Below, in pieces: positions 11,915 through 25,404 of a DNA stretch of 64,000 bases (position 1 is its first letter; every line of letters begins with the position of its first letter). Origin of the DNA: Diadophis punctatus similis (Eukaryota > Chordata > Lepidosauria > Squamata > Dipsadidae); contig JALIGW010000004.1 of NCBI GenBank assembly GCA_023053685.1, positions 82,846,797 through 82,910,796 of the forward strand, read 5' to 3'. Made by a program: the position numbers and the translations under genes. The notes under the pieces were generated by a model. The model ran no database searches and was not told the DNA's origin. It saw nothing but the letters and a program-made list of their open reading frames with translations.

Positions 11915-12590
11915 CAATGGTTAAGACACTGGTCTTGTTGGCTGGAAAGCTGGCAGCCCGAGTTCAAGACCCAAGGACCACGAGATGGGGTGAGCTCCCG
12001 TTCCTTGCTCCCACTCCTGCCAACTTAGCAGTTCGCAAGCATGCAAATGCAAGTAGATAAATAGGTACCACTTTGGTGGGAAAGTAACAGCACTCCATGA
12101 TCTCATGCTGGCCACATGACCACAGAAATGTCTTCGGACAGCGCTGTTAGCAGGGGGGGAGATCCCCCGGAGGTCGATGGATCGTTGCTTTTCTTTTGAA
12201 AACATACTTACTTAGGAAATAAAACCGAGATTCAAATCTAATTAACAAAATATTTATTTCAGTAGAAAAATAATAATAAGAATCCTATTAAAGCTACAAC
12301 TTGATCGGCTAAGGAAATAAATCACTTCTATCTTCGGTAGAAATGGCGAAGAGAAAAGAAGGAGGAAACCTCTGGAATGCAGGCATGCGTAGTAGAATGT
12401 ATCATTCGTCTGCTTGACCATAAATACAAGAAACAGTAGAAAACATAGAGATGCACAAACTGACAATATTCACATCGTGACAAGCGCTGGCTCAACAGCC
12501 TTGAAATGGAGAGGAGTATCACCCCCCCCTAAAGTTGGCTACAAGCAATGCAGTAAAATCCTCAGGGACTCCTTTACCTTTTACCTTATA
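11915..12590 (+). mobile_element. Sauria-type SINE split by a solo LTR
   Basis: The head GGCTCAATGGTTAAGAC and B-box-like GAGTTCAAGACC are followed by GGCCACATGACCACAGAA and CTTCGGACAGCGC. It resumes after the LTR with TGGCTCAACAGCCTTGAAA and the tail CCTTTACC. A second copy at 34140-34490 is uninterrupted. Confidence 0.85.
12145..12482 (-). mobile_element. Solo LTR
   Basis: Minus strand TGTCACGATGTGAATATTG to CTGCTAACA, 338 bp. Flanked by AGCGC on both sides (12140-12144, 12483-12487). It contains AATAAA. Close relative at 32917-33258. No internal retroviral genes are present. Confidence 0.88.
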
Positions 12591-12610
12591 TATTAACCCC
12601 CCACCCCAAA

Positions 12611-12842
12611 GAGTGGTATGGTGGCCTAGAGGTGGAGCTCTCGGCTCACAATCAGGAGGCTGTGAGTTCGATCCTAGGTAGAGGCAGATATTTCTCTCTC
12701 TGGGCACAATGAGAATATATATCTGCCGAACAAAATTCCGCATTGGCAACTGGAAGGGCATCCGGCCAGTAAGACACTCTGCTAGCTCCATTCAGTTGCC
12801 CAGACTCCACTTCGCAAGGGATTATGGGGTCGTTAAAAGAAG
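12611..12842 (+). mobile_element. tRNA-derived SINE (family 1)
   Basis: Same A and B boxes as 5772. Ends GGGGTCGTTAAAAGAAGATG without an expanded tail. Confidence 0.85.
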
Positions 12843-13440
12843 ATGGTTTATAAAAAAAATGGAGATACACTTTGCTTCCAACAATAATGGAAAGCTAAAT
12901 TTTAAGAGCAGCGAAAAGGGATGATTTTCCTGCTTCTGGCATGTTCTCACATTAGTTGCAATCTTGAGAGAGAAAGAAAGAGAGAGAGAGCAAGTGCTAC
13001 TATTCTGCTTCTTTGATTTCTGGCTTCTTTTGAGAAATGTTAATGTTGGAGGTAAAGAGCCAGAGATTGTGAGTTGTACTGCAAACCTGTTATTTTACCT
13101 GGCATTGCTTAGCAGTTAGATAATTGTATACGCTTCCACTCCATTCTGAAATAAGCAGGCAGTTTTGGCATGAAAGCCGGGCCAACTAATAAAAAAAGCA
13201 TGTGTTTAAATCATAGAGTCAGCATGACAGCTGGTCAATAGCTTATATTTTTTCCTCACTTGTCACTGGAATTCCCTGAATTTTCTGATTATCAGAAAAT
13301 GGAAGCAACAATTTTCAACAGTGCAGAGAAAATGAAATTACAATGGTTCAAAAAGCCCCCACAAAAGGCTTAGAATATGTGAGGGAATATAACCCTGACC
13401 TAACTTCTTTCCAGTACAATGACTTTCCTTTAAACTTGAG
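12843..13440. other. Intron without recognised features
   Basis: Nothing recognised beyond a short GA run at 12970. Confidence 0.4.
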
Positions 13441-13454
13441 CAATCTCTGTGTCA

Positions 13455-14162
<708 letters not shown>

Positions 14163-14764
14163 CAAAGACTTAATCCTTCAACATGAACAATTATATCAAA
14201 TTAGATATAAACACATTGGCTCTTAAGGTAACACCTGATTCATTCTGTCACAACAAACCTACTCTTGTAAAAGTCACAGGATATTTTCCAGTGGAAACAA
14301 TTTCTATATTTTTTTTGGGCAGGGATGGGGGAAAAAAACCAATTTGCATATTTGTCATGCTCTGCTGTGATTAATTATGAACATTTGGGATGAAGGACAG
14401 CCGTTTCTCCCCAAGGAAAAAGCTATCCTTCTCACCAAAGGTGTGGCTTAATGCCAAGTTGCTAGCATCTCCTTCTTTTTCACCCATTCTCCTGATTTTT
14501 TATGATTATTCCAGAACACCCAAGTAAAAAAGTAACTCCTTTATACACTGCACGACAAAGTGGAGGTGATCAGCTTTCAGAAAATTTGCTACATCACTGG
14601 GAGCTTTTGAAATGCTAAAAGTAGAATCAAGAATAGGAGCTTTGAAATCAACTCATGATTGAATAATTGAGGGAACCCATAGTAGCAAGTGACTCAGACA
14701 AGGTGAATTTAACCTCTCTGTGTTGATTATATAAATGTCCTTTGGAGATATTATTTTTTTCATA
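14163..14764. other. Intron without recognised features
   Basis: Nothing recognised. Confidence 0.4.
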
Positions 14765-15321
14765 GGAAATTTTGGTCGCCACGATGTAAAAAGGATGTTG
14801 AGACTCTAGAAAGAGTGCAGAGAAGAGCAACAACACCGCCTTGAGTCCCCAGGGAGTAGGGCGGCATATAAGAACAGCAAAATAAAGAATAATAATAAGT
14901 AAATAAACAAAGAGGATTAGGGGATGATTGGAGGCTAAAACATATGAAGAACGGTTGAAGGAACTGGGTATGTCTACTTTAATGAAAAGAAGGACTAGGG
15001 GAGACATGATAGCAGTCTTCCAATATCTCAGGGGTTGCCACAAAGAAGAGGGAGTCAAGCTATTCTCCAAAGCACCTGAGGGTAGAACAAGAAGCAATGG
15101 ATGGAAACTAAACAAGGAGAGAAGCAACTTAGAAGTAAGGAGAAATTTCCTAACAGTGGAGAACAATTAATCAGTGGAACAACTTGCCTCCAGAAGTTGT
15201 GAATGCTCCAACACTGGAAGTTTTCAAGAAGATGTTGGATAACCATTTGTCTGAAGTGGTGTAGGGTTTCCTGCCTAAGCAGGGGGTTGGACTAGAAGAC
15301 CTCCAAGGTCCCTTCCAACTC

Positions 15322-15322
<1 letters not shown>
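14765..15322 (+). mobile_element. CR1 LINE (tail family B) with a short inserted SINE-like tail
   Basis: Coding pieces [24 protein letters not shown] at 14770-14833 and KTYEERLKELGMSTLMKRRT to PEGRTRSNGWKLNKERSNLE. Between them, at about 14834-14920, lies an unrelated A-rich-tailed fragment (ACCGCCTTGAGTCCCCAGGG). The 3' end GTCCCTTCCAACTCTGTTG leads into (GTT)n and (ATT)n. Confidence 0.85.

Positions 15323-15417
<95 letters not shown>
15322..15417. repeat. (GTT)n then (ATT)n at a CR1 3' end
   Basis: Two triplet blocks directly continue the LINE tail. Confidence 0.95.
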
Positions 15418-15418
<1 letters not shown>

Positions 15419-15489
15419 CATCTATTGCTGCTTGGAGATTACATTTAATAGGTCTTCTAACTACATATGTGAAAAATAACCACCTTGTT

Positions 15490-15760
15490 ATTCTATTCTA
15501 TTCTATTCTATTCTATTCTATTCTATTCTATTCTATTCTATTCTATTCTATTCTATTCTATTCCATTCCATTCCATTCCATTCCATTCCATTCCATTCCA
15601 CTGCACTCCACTCCACTCCACTCTACTCTACTCTACTCTACTCCTCTATATTTTCTTTTCTTTTCTTTTCTTTTCTTTTCTTTTCTTTTCTTTTCTTTTC
15701 TTTTCTTTTCTTTTCTTTTCTTTTCTTTTCTTTTCTTTTCTTTTCTTTTCTTTTCTTTTC
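15490..15760. repeat. (TTCTA)n, (TTCCA)n, (CTCTA)-like and (TTTTC)n block
   Basis: Pentanucleotides that drift stepwise through four related motifs. No LINE end is attached here. Confidence 0.95.
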
Positions 15761-15764
15761 AATT

Positions 15765-16295
15765 AAATCCAACAATATCACATATATTTCTTCATTCTTT
15801 AAAACTATATTAACAGAATAACAGAACCATGAAAGAACTGGATAGCAAAATCAAATTATAATACTCTATACTCTATACTCTATTACATCAAAAATATTTT
15901 TATTATTATACTGTAATAAGAGGTGATTTGAAACCTTAGCTAAAATTCTAGTGACCCGTCATGCCACATAGCTTATCCTGGCCATGGTATTTATTCTTCA
16001 TGACTGCAGATCTAATTCGGTATGAATAAAGACAAATTCAGAACAAAGTTGAATATAAGCCAGGAGACTTTTGCGTAATTAACTTCAGCGACCAAATTAC
16101 ATTCAAAACACATTTAGGCTCTATTCTCACTTCTAAGTTGTCTGCGAAATTGATGGAATAGCATCCCGTTAGAAACATTTGTCAACTTCCTGGGTAGCTA
16201 AGGAGTCTGTTCGTTTTCTTTTCAGTTGTTTCAGTTGTGTGTTTTGTGCTTAGCTGCCTCTTCATCTCCTGTTCTTACTAAGTAAAGAAAGAACA
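15765..16295. other. Intron without recognised features
   Basis: Nothing recognised. Confidence 0.4.
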
Positions 16296-16302
16296 GATCT
16301 TC

Positions 16303-16395
16303 CTTCCTCCCTCCCTTCCTCCCTCCCTCCCTCCCTCCCTCCCTCCCTCCCTTCCTTCCTTCCATCCATCCGTCCACCCATCCCTCCCTCCCTCT
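16303..16395. repeat. (CCCT)n/(CCTT)n microsatellite
   Basis: Imperfect pyrimidine tetranucleotide run. Confidence 0.9.
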
Positions 16396-16520
16396 CTGCA
16401 ATTTAGCCATAAGAGACAATCTTAGCTAGAAGATAACAGGGGCATGAATCCTGGATATCTGAAAAACCTTCTTCAAATCTATAGACCACTGGCCTTAAAT
16501 ATATATCCACAGAATCTCTA

Positions 16521-17152
16521 CAGGTAGTTCTTGATTAACAACAGTCCGTTTAGTGGCCATTCAAAGTTACAATAGCACTGAAAAAAGTGACTTATGACCG
16601 TTTTTCACAGTTACAACCTTTCCACACACCCATGATAGCAATAGCAATAGCAATAGCACTTAGACTTATATACCGCTTCATAGTCTTTACTCTAAGCAGT
16701 TTACAGAGTTCAGCATATTGCCCCCAACAATCTGGGTCCTCATTTTACCGACCTCAGAAGGATGGAAGGCTGAGTCAACCTTGAGCCGGTGAGATTTGAA
16801 CAGCTGAACTGCTGAACTAGCAGTCAGCTGGAGTAGCCTGCAGTAGCTGCATTTAACCACTGTACCACCTCAGCTCTTGATCATGTGATGGTTTGGCAAC
16901 CGACTCACAATTATGACAGTCGCAGTGTCCTGGGGTCACATGATCCCCTTTTGCGCTCTTCTGATGAGCAAAGTCAATGGGGAAGCCAAATTTACTTAAC
17001 AACCCTGTTCCTGACTTAACAACTGCAGTGATTCACTTAACAACTGAAGAAAAATGTTCGTAAAATGGAGCAAAACTCACTTAACAAATGCCTCACTTAA
17101 CAACAGAAATTTTGGGCTGAATTGTGGTCCTAAGTCGAGGATTATCTGTATT
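16521..17152 (+). mobile_element. TIR element (CAGGTAGTCCTCGACTTAC family) split by a SINE
   Basis: Left end ACAGGTAGTTCTTGATTAAC and right end CCTAAGTCGAGGATTATCTG surround the family body. The SINE at 16628-16878 interrupts it. Confidence 0.8.
16628..16878 (-). mobile_element. tRNA-derived SINE (family 3)
   Basis: Minus strand: GAGCTGAGGTGGTACAGTGG head, GGTTGACTCAGCCTTCCATC body, and (TTGCTA)n-like 3' end seen as AGCAATAGCAATAGC on the plus strand. Confidence 0.85.
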
Positions 17153-18055
<903 letters not shown>

Positions 18056-18690
18056 AGAATAGAATAACAGAGTTGGAAGGGACATTGGAGGTCTTCTAGT
18101 CCAACCCCCTGCTTAGGCAGGAAACCCTACACTACTTCAGACAAATGGTTATCCAACATCTTCTTAAAAACTTCCAGTGTTGGAGCATTCACAATTTGTG
18201 GAGGCAAGTTGTTCCACTGGTTAATTGTTCTAACTGTCAGGAAATTTCTCCTTAGTTCTAAGTTACTTCTCTCCTTCTTTAGTTTCCACCCATTGCTTCT
18301 TGTCCTACCCTCAGGTGCTTTGGAGAATAGGTTGACTCCCTCTTCTTTGTGGCAGCCCCTGAGATATTGGAAGACTGCTATCCTGTCACCCCATAATCCT
18401 TCTTTTCATTAAACTACTAGACAAACCCAGTTCCTGCAACTGTTCTTCATATGTTTTAGCCTCCAGTCCCCTAACCATCTTTGTTGCTCTTCTCTGCACT
18501 CTTTCTAGAGTCTCAACATCTTTTTTACATCGTGGCGACCAAAACTGTATGCAGTATTCCAAGTGTGGCCTTACCAAGGCATTATAAAGTGGTATTAACA
18601 CTTCACGTGATCTTGATTCTATTCCTCTGTTAATGCAACCTAGAACTGTGTTGGCTTTTTTGGCAGCTGCTGCACACGGCTGGCTCATAT
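18056..18690 (-). mobile_element. CR1 LINE, 3' part (tail family B)
   Basis: Minus-strand coding [60 protein letters not shown], then a frameshift near 18390 and the remaining 3' part. Tail GAATAGAATAACAGAG on the plus strand. Confidence 0.9.
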
Positions 18691-19494
18691 TTAATATTTA
18701 ATTTCATATTTAATTTAATGTTGTTGCTCTCTAACCCCATCTAGTGGCAGGAGGGACAAATATGCCCTAACGTAGGATCTTTATATAATGTTGTTGCTCT
18801 CTAGCCCCATCTAGTGACCAGAGAGACAAATACCAAGTATATTGTTTGAAGTTGACCCAACCCATTTACCCATCAGCCCGCACTCTCAAACCAAGTGCAT
18901 GCTGGGAAGCCAGAGTCCATTTCCTTTAGCATTTGGAGAAGGCGGAAGCACAAGGAAGAACCCATCTTAATCTGTGGCACATGGTCATCCAAGGACAAAC
19001 CCACATCCCACACACAGAGCATGGCTGGTTAGATTTAAATTGCTTGTATTTATTAATTGTTATGTTCAGCAGGTATCTTCAAATATCATCCACGTACGGT
19101 CATCTTTAACAATAATTCTTGCAAGGAAAAGTCCTTGGTTTTTTCATTTCCTTTGCAAACCATTTTTCCTTTGGTTCTTTTTTTGTCCACGCGTAATGCT
19201 TGCTGCAACCAGCAGCCCTCAGGACTGGCTCGCTCTTTCAACATTACACTGAGTTAATAACTAATGCAGTATTTGAATAGTCTGCAGTTCACAAACCATG
19301 CAAGGGCGACACCTTTTTTACTAAAACGACAAATCGTGTCTCTCCTTTCTCGTGAGAACTGAGCAGCTCTGAGCAGTTTGAAACAAACCACATGCCTTTC
19401 AAAGATGACCCCCACCCCCAGAGAGTCAACAAATACATAAATCGTAGTAGAAATTGTCTCTAGAAAATTCACGATGTGGAAATGGTAAGTGAGA
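18690..19494. other. Intron with a short direct duplication
   Basis: A segment containing ATGTTGTTGCTCTCTARCCC and CCATCTAGTG occurs twice (about 18718 and 18787). Nothing else recognised. Confidence 0.5.
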
Positions 19495-20425
19495 ACAATT
19501 AGTCCGTGGAAAGGGCTTGTCTCCAGAAGTTCTGGGTCCTCCATCACTGGAGGTTTTCAAGAAGAGGTTGGACAACCATTTGTCTGAGATGGTATGGGGT
19601 GTCAAACTCAAGGGTGCTGAGATCTGGCACACGGGGCCACCCTGGAAACAGCAAAGGACCAGCCCCCGGTGCCTCTGCCAGCAAAAACACAGCTCAGGTG
19701 CCAGAGGGCTGCAGAAGGCAAACGTGGCCGAATACGGGGCCCAGCGGGCCCACGCGCGGCCCTCATGGGCTCCGTTTTCACTGGCAGAGAGCTAGCAAAA
19801 CAAACTAAAAACCAAAGGAGAAATGTTTCCCTTTTTGCCTTTGAGCATCCAAGAAGGGACAGGAAAGGAGAAAGGGAAAGAGGAAAGACAAAGAAAAAGA
19901 AGGGAAGATGGGAAGAGAGCAAGGAAGGAAAAATAAGGAAAGGGGAAAGAAGAAGAAAGGAGAAGGAAGAGGGAAGGAAAAAGAAGAGGAAGGAAGGAAG
20001 AAAAGAAGGAAGGAAGGTAGGTAGGTAGATAGGAAGGAAGGAAGGAAGGAAGGTAGGAAGGAAGAAAGGAAGGAAGGAAGAAAGGAAAGAAGGAAGGAAG
20101 AAAGAAAGGTGGGTAGGAAGGAAGCAAGGAAGGTAGGAAGGAAGGAAGGAAGGAAGTGGAGGGAGGGGGGAGATTACAATGAGAGGGAGGGAGGGAGGGT
20201 CTGAGGGAAGCCTTAGCTCTTGGCCACCACAGGTGCCCCCGACACGAGTGACATCAAGCTGGCCACGCTCACCATGGCCACGCCAGCCCTGTCCCTCCAA
20301 GGTCAAACACAACCCTGATGCAGCCCTCAATGAAATCGCGTTTGATATCCCTGGCATAGGATCTCCTGCTTGAGCAAGGGGTTGGACTAGAAGACCTCCA
20401 AGGACCTTTCCAGGTCTGTCATTCT
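19495..20425 (+). mobile_element. CR1 LINE 3' end split by a hAT element
   Basis: GGTTGGACAACCATTTGTCT up to about 19594 and GATCTCCTGCTTGAGCAAGG from about 20354 are adjacent parts of the CR1 3' end. Confidence 0.8.
19595..20353. mobile_element. hAT-like element (GGGGTGTCAAACTCA ends) with purine tract
   Basis: Left end GGGGTGTCAAACTCAAGG, right end GTTTGATATCCCTG. Same family as 37162-38170, with GAAACAGCAAAGGACC in common. Flanks TGGTATGG and TGGCATAG are a poor 8-bp match. A (GGAA)n-rich block fills 19850-20160. Confidence 0.65.
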
Positions 20426-20522
20426 CTACATTTCAAGGACCGCAAGCTGACGTTGCCTTTCCATCCTGCATCCTTGGTGGTGGCTCAGTCTGATCTGACC
20501 AACTCCTGGAGCTACGCTGAAC

Positions 20523-20772
20523 CAGTGGTTCCCAACCTGTGGTACGTGTACCACTAGTGGTACGCGAGGGCCTTCCAGGTGGTACGCGAACACTTTCGGG
20601 GTCATGAACGATTTTTAATTGGTTATTTTTTAGTTAGTTTATGTTTTAGTTTAGTTAGTTATGGAAAAAAGTGATATCTGATCGAATTTAGTTTCTCTGG
20701 AACCAGGTGGTACGTGGCGACTGTACGGGACCTCCAAGTGGTACTCGATCACAAAAAGGTTGGGAACCACTG
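20523..20772. mobile_element. hAT MITE with perfect 8-bp target duplication
   Basis: CAGTGGTTCCCAACCTGTGG at the left, GGTTGGGAACCACTG at the right. Flanked by CGCTGAAC at 20515-20522 and 20773-20780. 250 bp long with internal GGTACGC/GTGGTACG pairs. Confidence 0.92.
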
Positions 20773-20937
20773 CGCTGAACCAACAAGTGCCACAAGTAGT
20801 GTTTTGCCACATTTGGCAATCCATATGCTAATCCATCGCTTTCTCCAGTGTTCCCTTTGTTGTTTACAGAAGAGTTTTCAAAGCAAAATACACAGGATTT
20901 GAACAAGGGCAACACATACATCCCGGAAGCTCTAAAA

Positions 20938-21037
20938 NNNNNNNNNNNNNNNNNNNNNNNNNNNNNNNNNNNNNNNNNNNNNNNNNNNNNNNNNNNNNNN
21001 NNNNNNNNNNNNNNNNNNNNNNNNNNNNNNNNNNNNN
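20938..21037. other. Assembly gap of 100 N
   Basis: Exactly 100 N, the usual placeholder for a gap of unknown size. It abuts a long CT/ATCT microsatellite. Confidence 0.99.
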
Positions 21038-21085
<48 letters not shown>

Positions 21086-21128
21086 TATCTATCTATCTAT
21101 CTTTCATCTATCTATCTATCTATCTATC

Positions 21129-21178
<50 letters not shown>

Positions 21179-21205
21179 TATCTCTCTCTCCCTCCCTCCC
21201 TCCCT

Positions 21206-21257
<52 letters not shown>

Positions 21258-21300
21258 TATCTATCTATCTATCTATCATCTATCTATCTATCTATCTATC

Positions 21301-21338
<38 letters not shown>

Positions 21339-21371
21339 TATCTCTCTCTCCCTCCCTCCCTCCCTCCCTCT

Positions 21372-21424
<53 letters not shown>

Positions 21425-21434
21425 TATCTATCTA
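21038..21434. repeat. Higher-order (CT)n, (ATCT)n, (CCCT)n array
   Basis: The order (CCCT)n-(CT)n-(ATCT)n recurs with a period of about 165 bp, most clearly between 21185 and 21350. Confidence 0.92.
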
Positions 21435-21444
21435 TTTCTTCTTC

Positions 21445-21780
21445 TTCTTCCATATCCGTCATTGGACGCTGGCGATCATGTTGGCGATCCTATTTTTATC
21501 AACAGCCGCACAAAAAAGTGCTGCTGAGTTTTGTGGAAACTGGTCCCTTAAATTTTGAAGCCATGATGTTCTTCTTCTGCCTGGACCTCGTTTGCCTTCA
21601 ATCTTTCCCTGGAGGATTAAGCGAAGGATGCCGTATTTCTCCAGGTGTCGCATCCCATGTCCGAAATATTCCAACTTTCTCTTTTTTCAGGGTTTTGATG
21701 ATTTCCCTTGCCTTTCCTAGGCGGCTTATCACCTCCTCATCTATCTTACCAGAAAGCATTATTTTAATGGCCCAAGGGAT
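21445..21780 (-). mobile_element. Non-LTR retrotransposon RT C-terminus, frameshifted
   Basis: Minus strand has [20 protein letters not shown] and [20 protein letters not shown] in one frame, with [20 protein letters not shown] in another just upstream. This is the C-terminal region typical of non-LTR retrotransposons. The clade is uncertain. Confidence 0.65.
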
Positions 21781-22214
21781 AGAAAAGCGTGCCATTAACT
21801 CTTGAGAAAAAACACACTTTTGTCTGCAGCCTTCAAGTCAATCCTCAGCACCAGGTCATCCAAAGAACACGTTGCTCAACTTATTTATATAATTTAATCT
21901 GTTTTTTCAGTGCCGAGGATCAAATAAATATTCCTTTTCTTTGGAAGTCATAGGGGCGGTGGGGAAATGATTGCGAGGACAGAATGGTTTTGGTGCAGTT
22001 TGCCTTCTCTCCTCTGCTGACATTTAAGAACAGGATGTGTTGGAAGATATGAAACTTTCTCCAGGACATTTCCAGTAAGGCCTCCCTCGCTAACCAAGAA
22101 AGGATGGTCGTTGAACTTCTGAGCATCCGAACGATAATGATGCAAAAGGACTGACTTATTCAATAAGGTTGGCTCGGAATGGACAGAGCACGTTGAAAAA
22201 AATTAAAGAGACAT
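21781..22214. other. Intron without recognised features
   Basis: Nothing recognised. Confidence 0.4.
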
Positions 22215-22216
22215 TA

Positions 22217-22856
22217 CTGTATTTTTCGGAGTATAAGACGCACCTTTTTCCTCCCTAAAAGTGGCTGAAAATTTGGGTGCGTCTTATACTTCGAATGTAG
22301 CTTTTTTTCCCAGCCCTAACTAGGTGCTAACAGATCTTCCAGCTCTTACCTTGCAGGCTTTTTCATTGTTACTCTCTCCAAAGAATGTTTTTCCAGCCCT
22401 AAGTCTTTGCAGAATTTTTTTTTATTGCTCTACTTGCTCCAAAGAAGGTTTTTTCCAGCCTTAACCAGGTGCTAACCATCTTCCCAGCTCTTACCAGCTT
22501 GCAGGCTCTTTCATTGTTACTCTCTCGAGAAGAAGGTTTTTCCAGCCCTAAGTCTTTGCAGAATTTTTTTTTCATTGCTCTACTTGCTCCGAATAAGTTT
22601 TTTTCTAGCCGTAACCAGGTGCTCTCTCTCTTCCCAGCTCTTACTGGCTTGCAGGCTCTTTCATTGTTACTCTCTCAGAAAGAAGGTTTTTTTTAAGTCC
22701 TAACCAGGAGATAAAATAATGTGCTGAAGCTGATCAGACTAAGGATGCTAGCCAGATGAATACCTGGTAGGCAGATTGTTTTCCCTTATTTTCCTCCCCA
22801 AAAAACTAAGGTGCATCTTATACTCCGGTGCGTCTTATACTCCGAAAAATATACGG
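22217..22856. mobile_element. TA-flanked MITE with internal subrepeats (copy 2)
   Basis: Ends CTGTATTTTTCGGAGTATAA and ATACGG, flanked by TA at 22215-22216 and 22857-22858. Inverted relative to 3431-4059. The subrepeat containing GCAGGCTCTTTCATTGTTAC occurs three times, at about 22351, 22501 and 22651. Confidence 0.8.
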
Positions 22857-22857
22857 T

Positions 22858-23257
22858 ATATTGTAAAGCCAACAGGAAAAGGTGGAAATTCAGCTGGCCA
22901 GGCAGCAATCGTATATTACAATAAGCACTGTCGGGTTTAAATGCGTCTGTCAATGTTATCACCTTTCAGTGCCAAAGGTTTTGATAGCTGCGGTTGCAAT
23001 TCTTGCAACCTGTGTTGTAAATCCGTGTCATTTCCTGCAGAGTTATGTATTTGACACATTTCACATTAGAGATAACTAAACAACCAGGAAAATGTTAGGC
23101 CGCCCTGCCTTCAGCAAAGCTAAACAGACGATGCTTGGCTGCAAATCAGGTCAGGCATTGGATGCGGGGAGGGGGGGCGGAATTACACTGATTTAATATG
23201 TAGAGCCAAAGCTTTCAGCTAGGTTGGCCAATCTGTTCAGCAGAGTCATTCAAACAA
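22858..23257. other. Intron without recognised features
   Basis: Nothing recognised. Confidence 0.4.
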
Positions 23258-23438
23258 AAGTGATGGGTGGAAACTAATCAAGGAGAGAAGCAACCTAGAA
23301 GGAAGGAGAAATTTCCTAACAGTAAGAACAATTAATCAGTGGAACTCCTTGCCACCAGACGTTGCGGTTGCTCCATCACTGGAGGCTTTTAAGAAGAGAT
23401 TGGACAACCATTTGTCTGAAATGGTATAGGATCTCTTG
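23258..23438 (+). mobile_element. CR1 LINE 3' fragment
   Basis: GGGTGGAAACTAATCAAGG to CATTTGTCTGAAATGG, then directly a microsatellite replacing the usual tail. Confidence 0.85.
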
Positions 23439-23439
23439 C

Positions 23440-23972
<533 letters not shown>

Positions 23973-24038
23973 AATACACATACATGCATACATGCATACA
24001 TGCATGCATACATACATACATACACACATACACACATA

Positions 24039-24148
<110 letters not shown>

Positions 24149-24269
24149 GCTAAAGAAATTCCTTTCAACTGTGACAACAGCAGTAAGGTTTTTCTGCCGC
24201 AACATTTTAGTGCAATGAATCATTTCATTTCTAACCATTTTCTGTCCACAATACACAAATTGCACGTAC

Positions 24270-24359
24270 CAGAGCATCCAAATAAACGTTGGTCCATTGG
24301 ACTTGTTTGGCTTTTTGCTCAGCCATTACCATAGGTCTGCCCAAAACATCCAAATATTC
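24270..24359 (-). CDS. CACNA2D1: CACNA2D1 exon: start of Cache region
   Basis: A 90-bp exon of 30 codons, phase 0 at both ends. It reads [18 protein letters not shown] and then [12 protein letters not shown]. The acceptor is a T-run ending AACAG and the donor GTACGT. It starts the first Cache (dCache-like) domain. Compared with the remembered mammalian VLAGDKAK, this has VMAEQKAK, a local cluster of changes in a surface loop. The next exon expected in the family begins ELGLVITGTLPVF. I looked for its reverse complement between 1 and 24269 and did not recognise it. Confidence 0.95.
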
Positions 24360-24389
24360 CTGTTAAAAAAAAAAATAGAGATTGGGTGA

Positions 24390-24830
24390 GAGACATATCA
24401 TTGTTATATGTGTAGGTCTTTGCATTTTTGTGATTTTTTTTCTGTTTCTTTCTCTTCTATTTTGCTGTCTTCGGGTACTGTGGCACCGGCCATCCGGACT
24501 TTTTTCTCTTTCTGATCGACAATTGTTAATTTTTTCCTCCTCTACATTTTTGCACAATGTTTTTCTCCCTTTTGGGATGCCATAAGGTGGCGCCTTTTAA
24601 TTGGCACCTAACAACATCAACCGATATTATAGGATGAGAAGAGAGAATTAGAGATAGATTGGTCATACAAAAATCCAAGTTGTGTGCCTTGATTCCTGTG
24701 TTCCAAAGGTCTCCCAATTAAATGTGCAATAATTTTCAATAAATTACAAGTTCTTTACATAAATAAGAGCATGGAAAAATGCACTTTTGATTATGTACAC
24801 ATTACGTATCAGCAAGCGTATGTTGGTTAA
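24390..24830. repeat. Interspersed repeat of unknown class (copy 1)
   Basis: Shares order and wording with 26195-26450 (CAAATATTCAAG-like, AATAAATTACAAG, TTACATAAATAA) and, in its first half, with 43856-44045. Confidence 0.55.
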
Positions 24831-24963
24831 AGAATGCAAAAAAGCACTTGAAGTCCAACATAGATTTTGTGATGCGTGATTTTTAAAAAAAGTCTAATGA
24901 GACAACCCAAGATCGATGATGCCACAACAGTCTATTAATAACATTATTATTGACAATATATTA

Positions 24964-25102
24964 CCCTGTTTCCCCCAAAATAAGACATCCCCTGATAATA
25001 AGCCCAATCGGGCTTTTGAGTGCATGGCAATAAGGCCAAGCGCTTATTTCAGGGTTCAAAAAAAAAATATAAGACAGGGTCTTATTTTCGTGGAAACACG
25101 GG
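24964..25102. mobile_element. TA-flanked MITE
   Basis: Ends CCCTGTTTCCCCCAAAATAA and TTATTTTCGTGGAAACACGG in inverted orientation, TA on both sides (24962-24963, 25103-25104). Confidence 0.85.
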
Positions 25103-25404
25103 TATAAACAGCCTTGGTTGAGCAGAAATATTTGTGTAAAAAAATTAAATAAATACATATGACTGGACGCCATGGAGGAATGGGCACCATATTAACCAAA
25201 GGCTGCTCAACAGCCATGCTTTACACATAAAATTATAACAAAAAATAATTTTTGCTTTATCTTGATTGAACTTATCAGTTATATACAACAAATACATCAC
25301 ATATGCTTAATACCTGGTTCCATGTTCTCAGATCATCTAAGGAAATATGTATTTTGTTGCACTGTATTGTTAATTTTTAGTAAATTTAATAGTCAATATT
25401 TCAG

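Noticed and set aside
19608..20357. 249-codon minus-strand frame
   Set aside because: It crosses hAT ends and a (GGAA)n tract and shows no coding signature.
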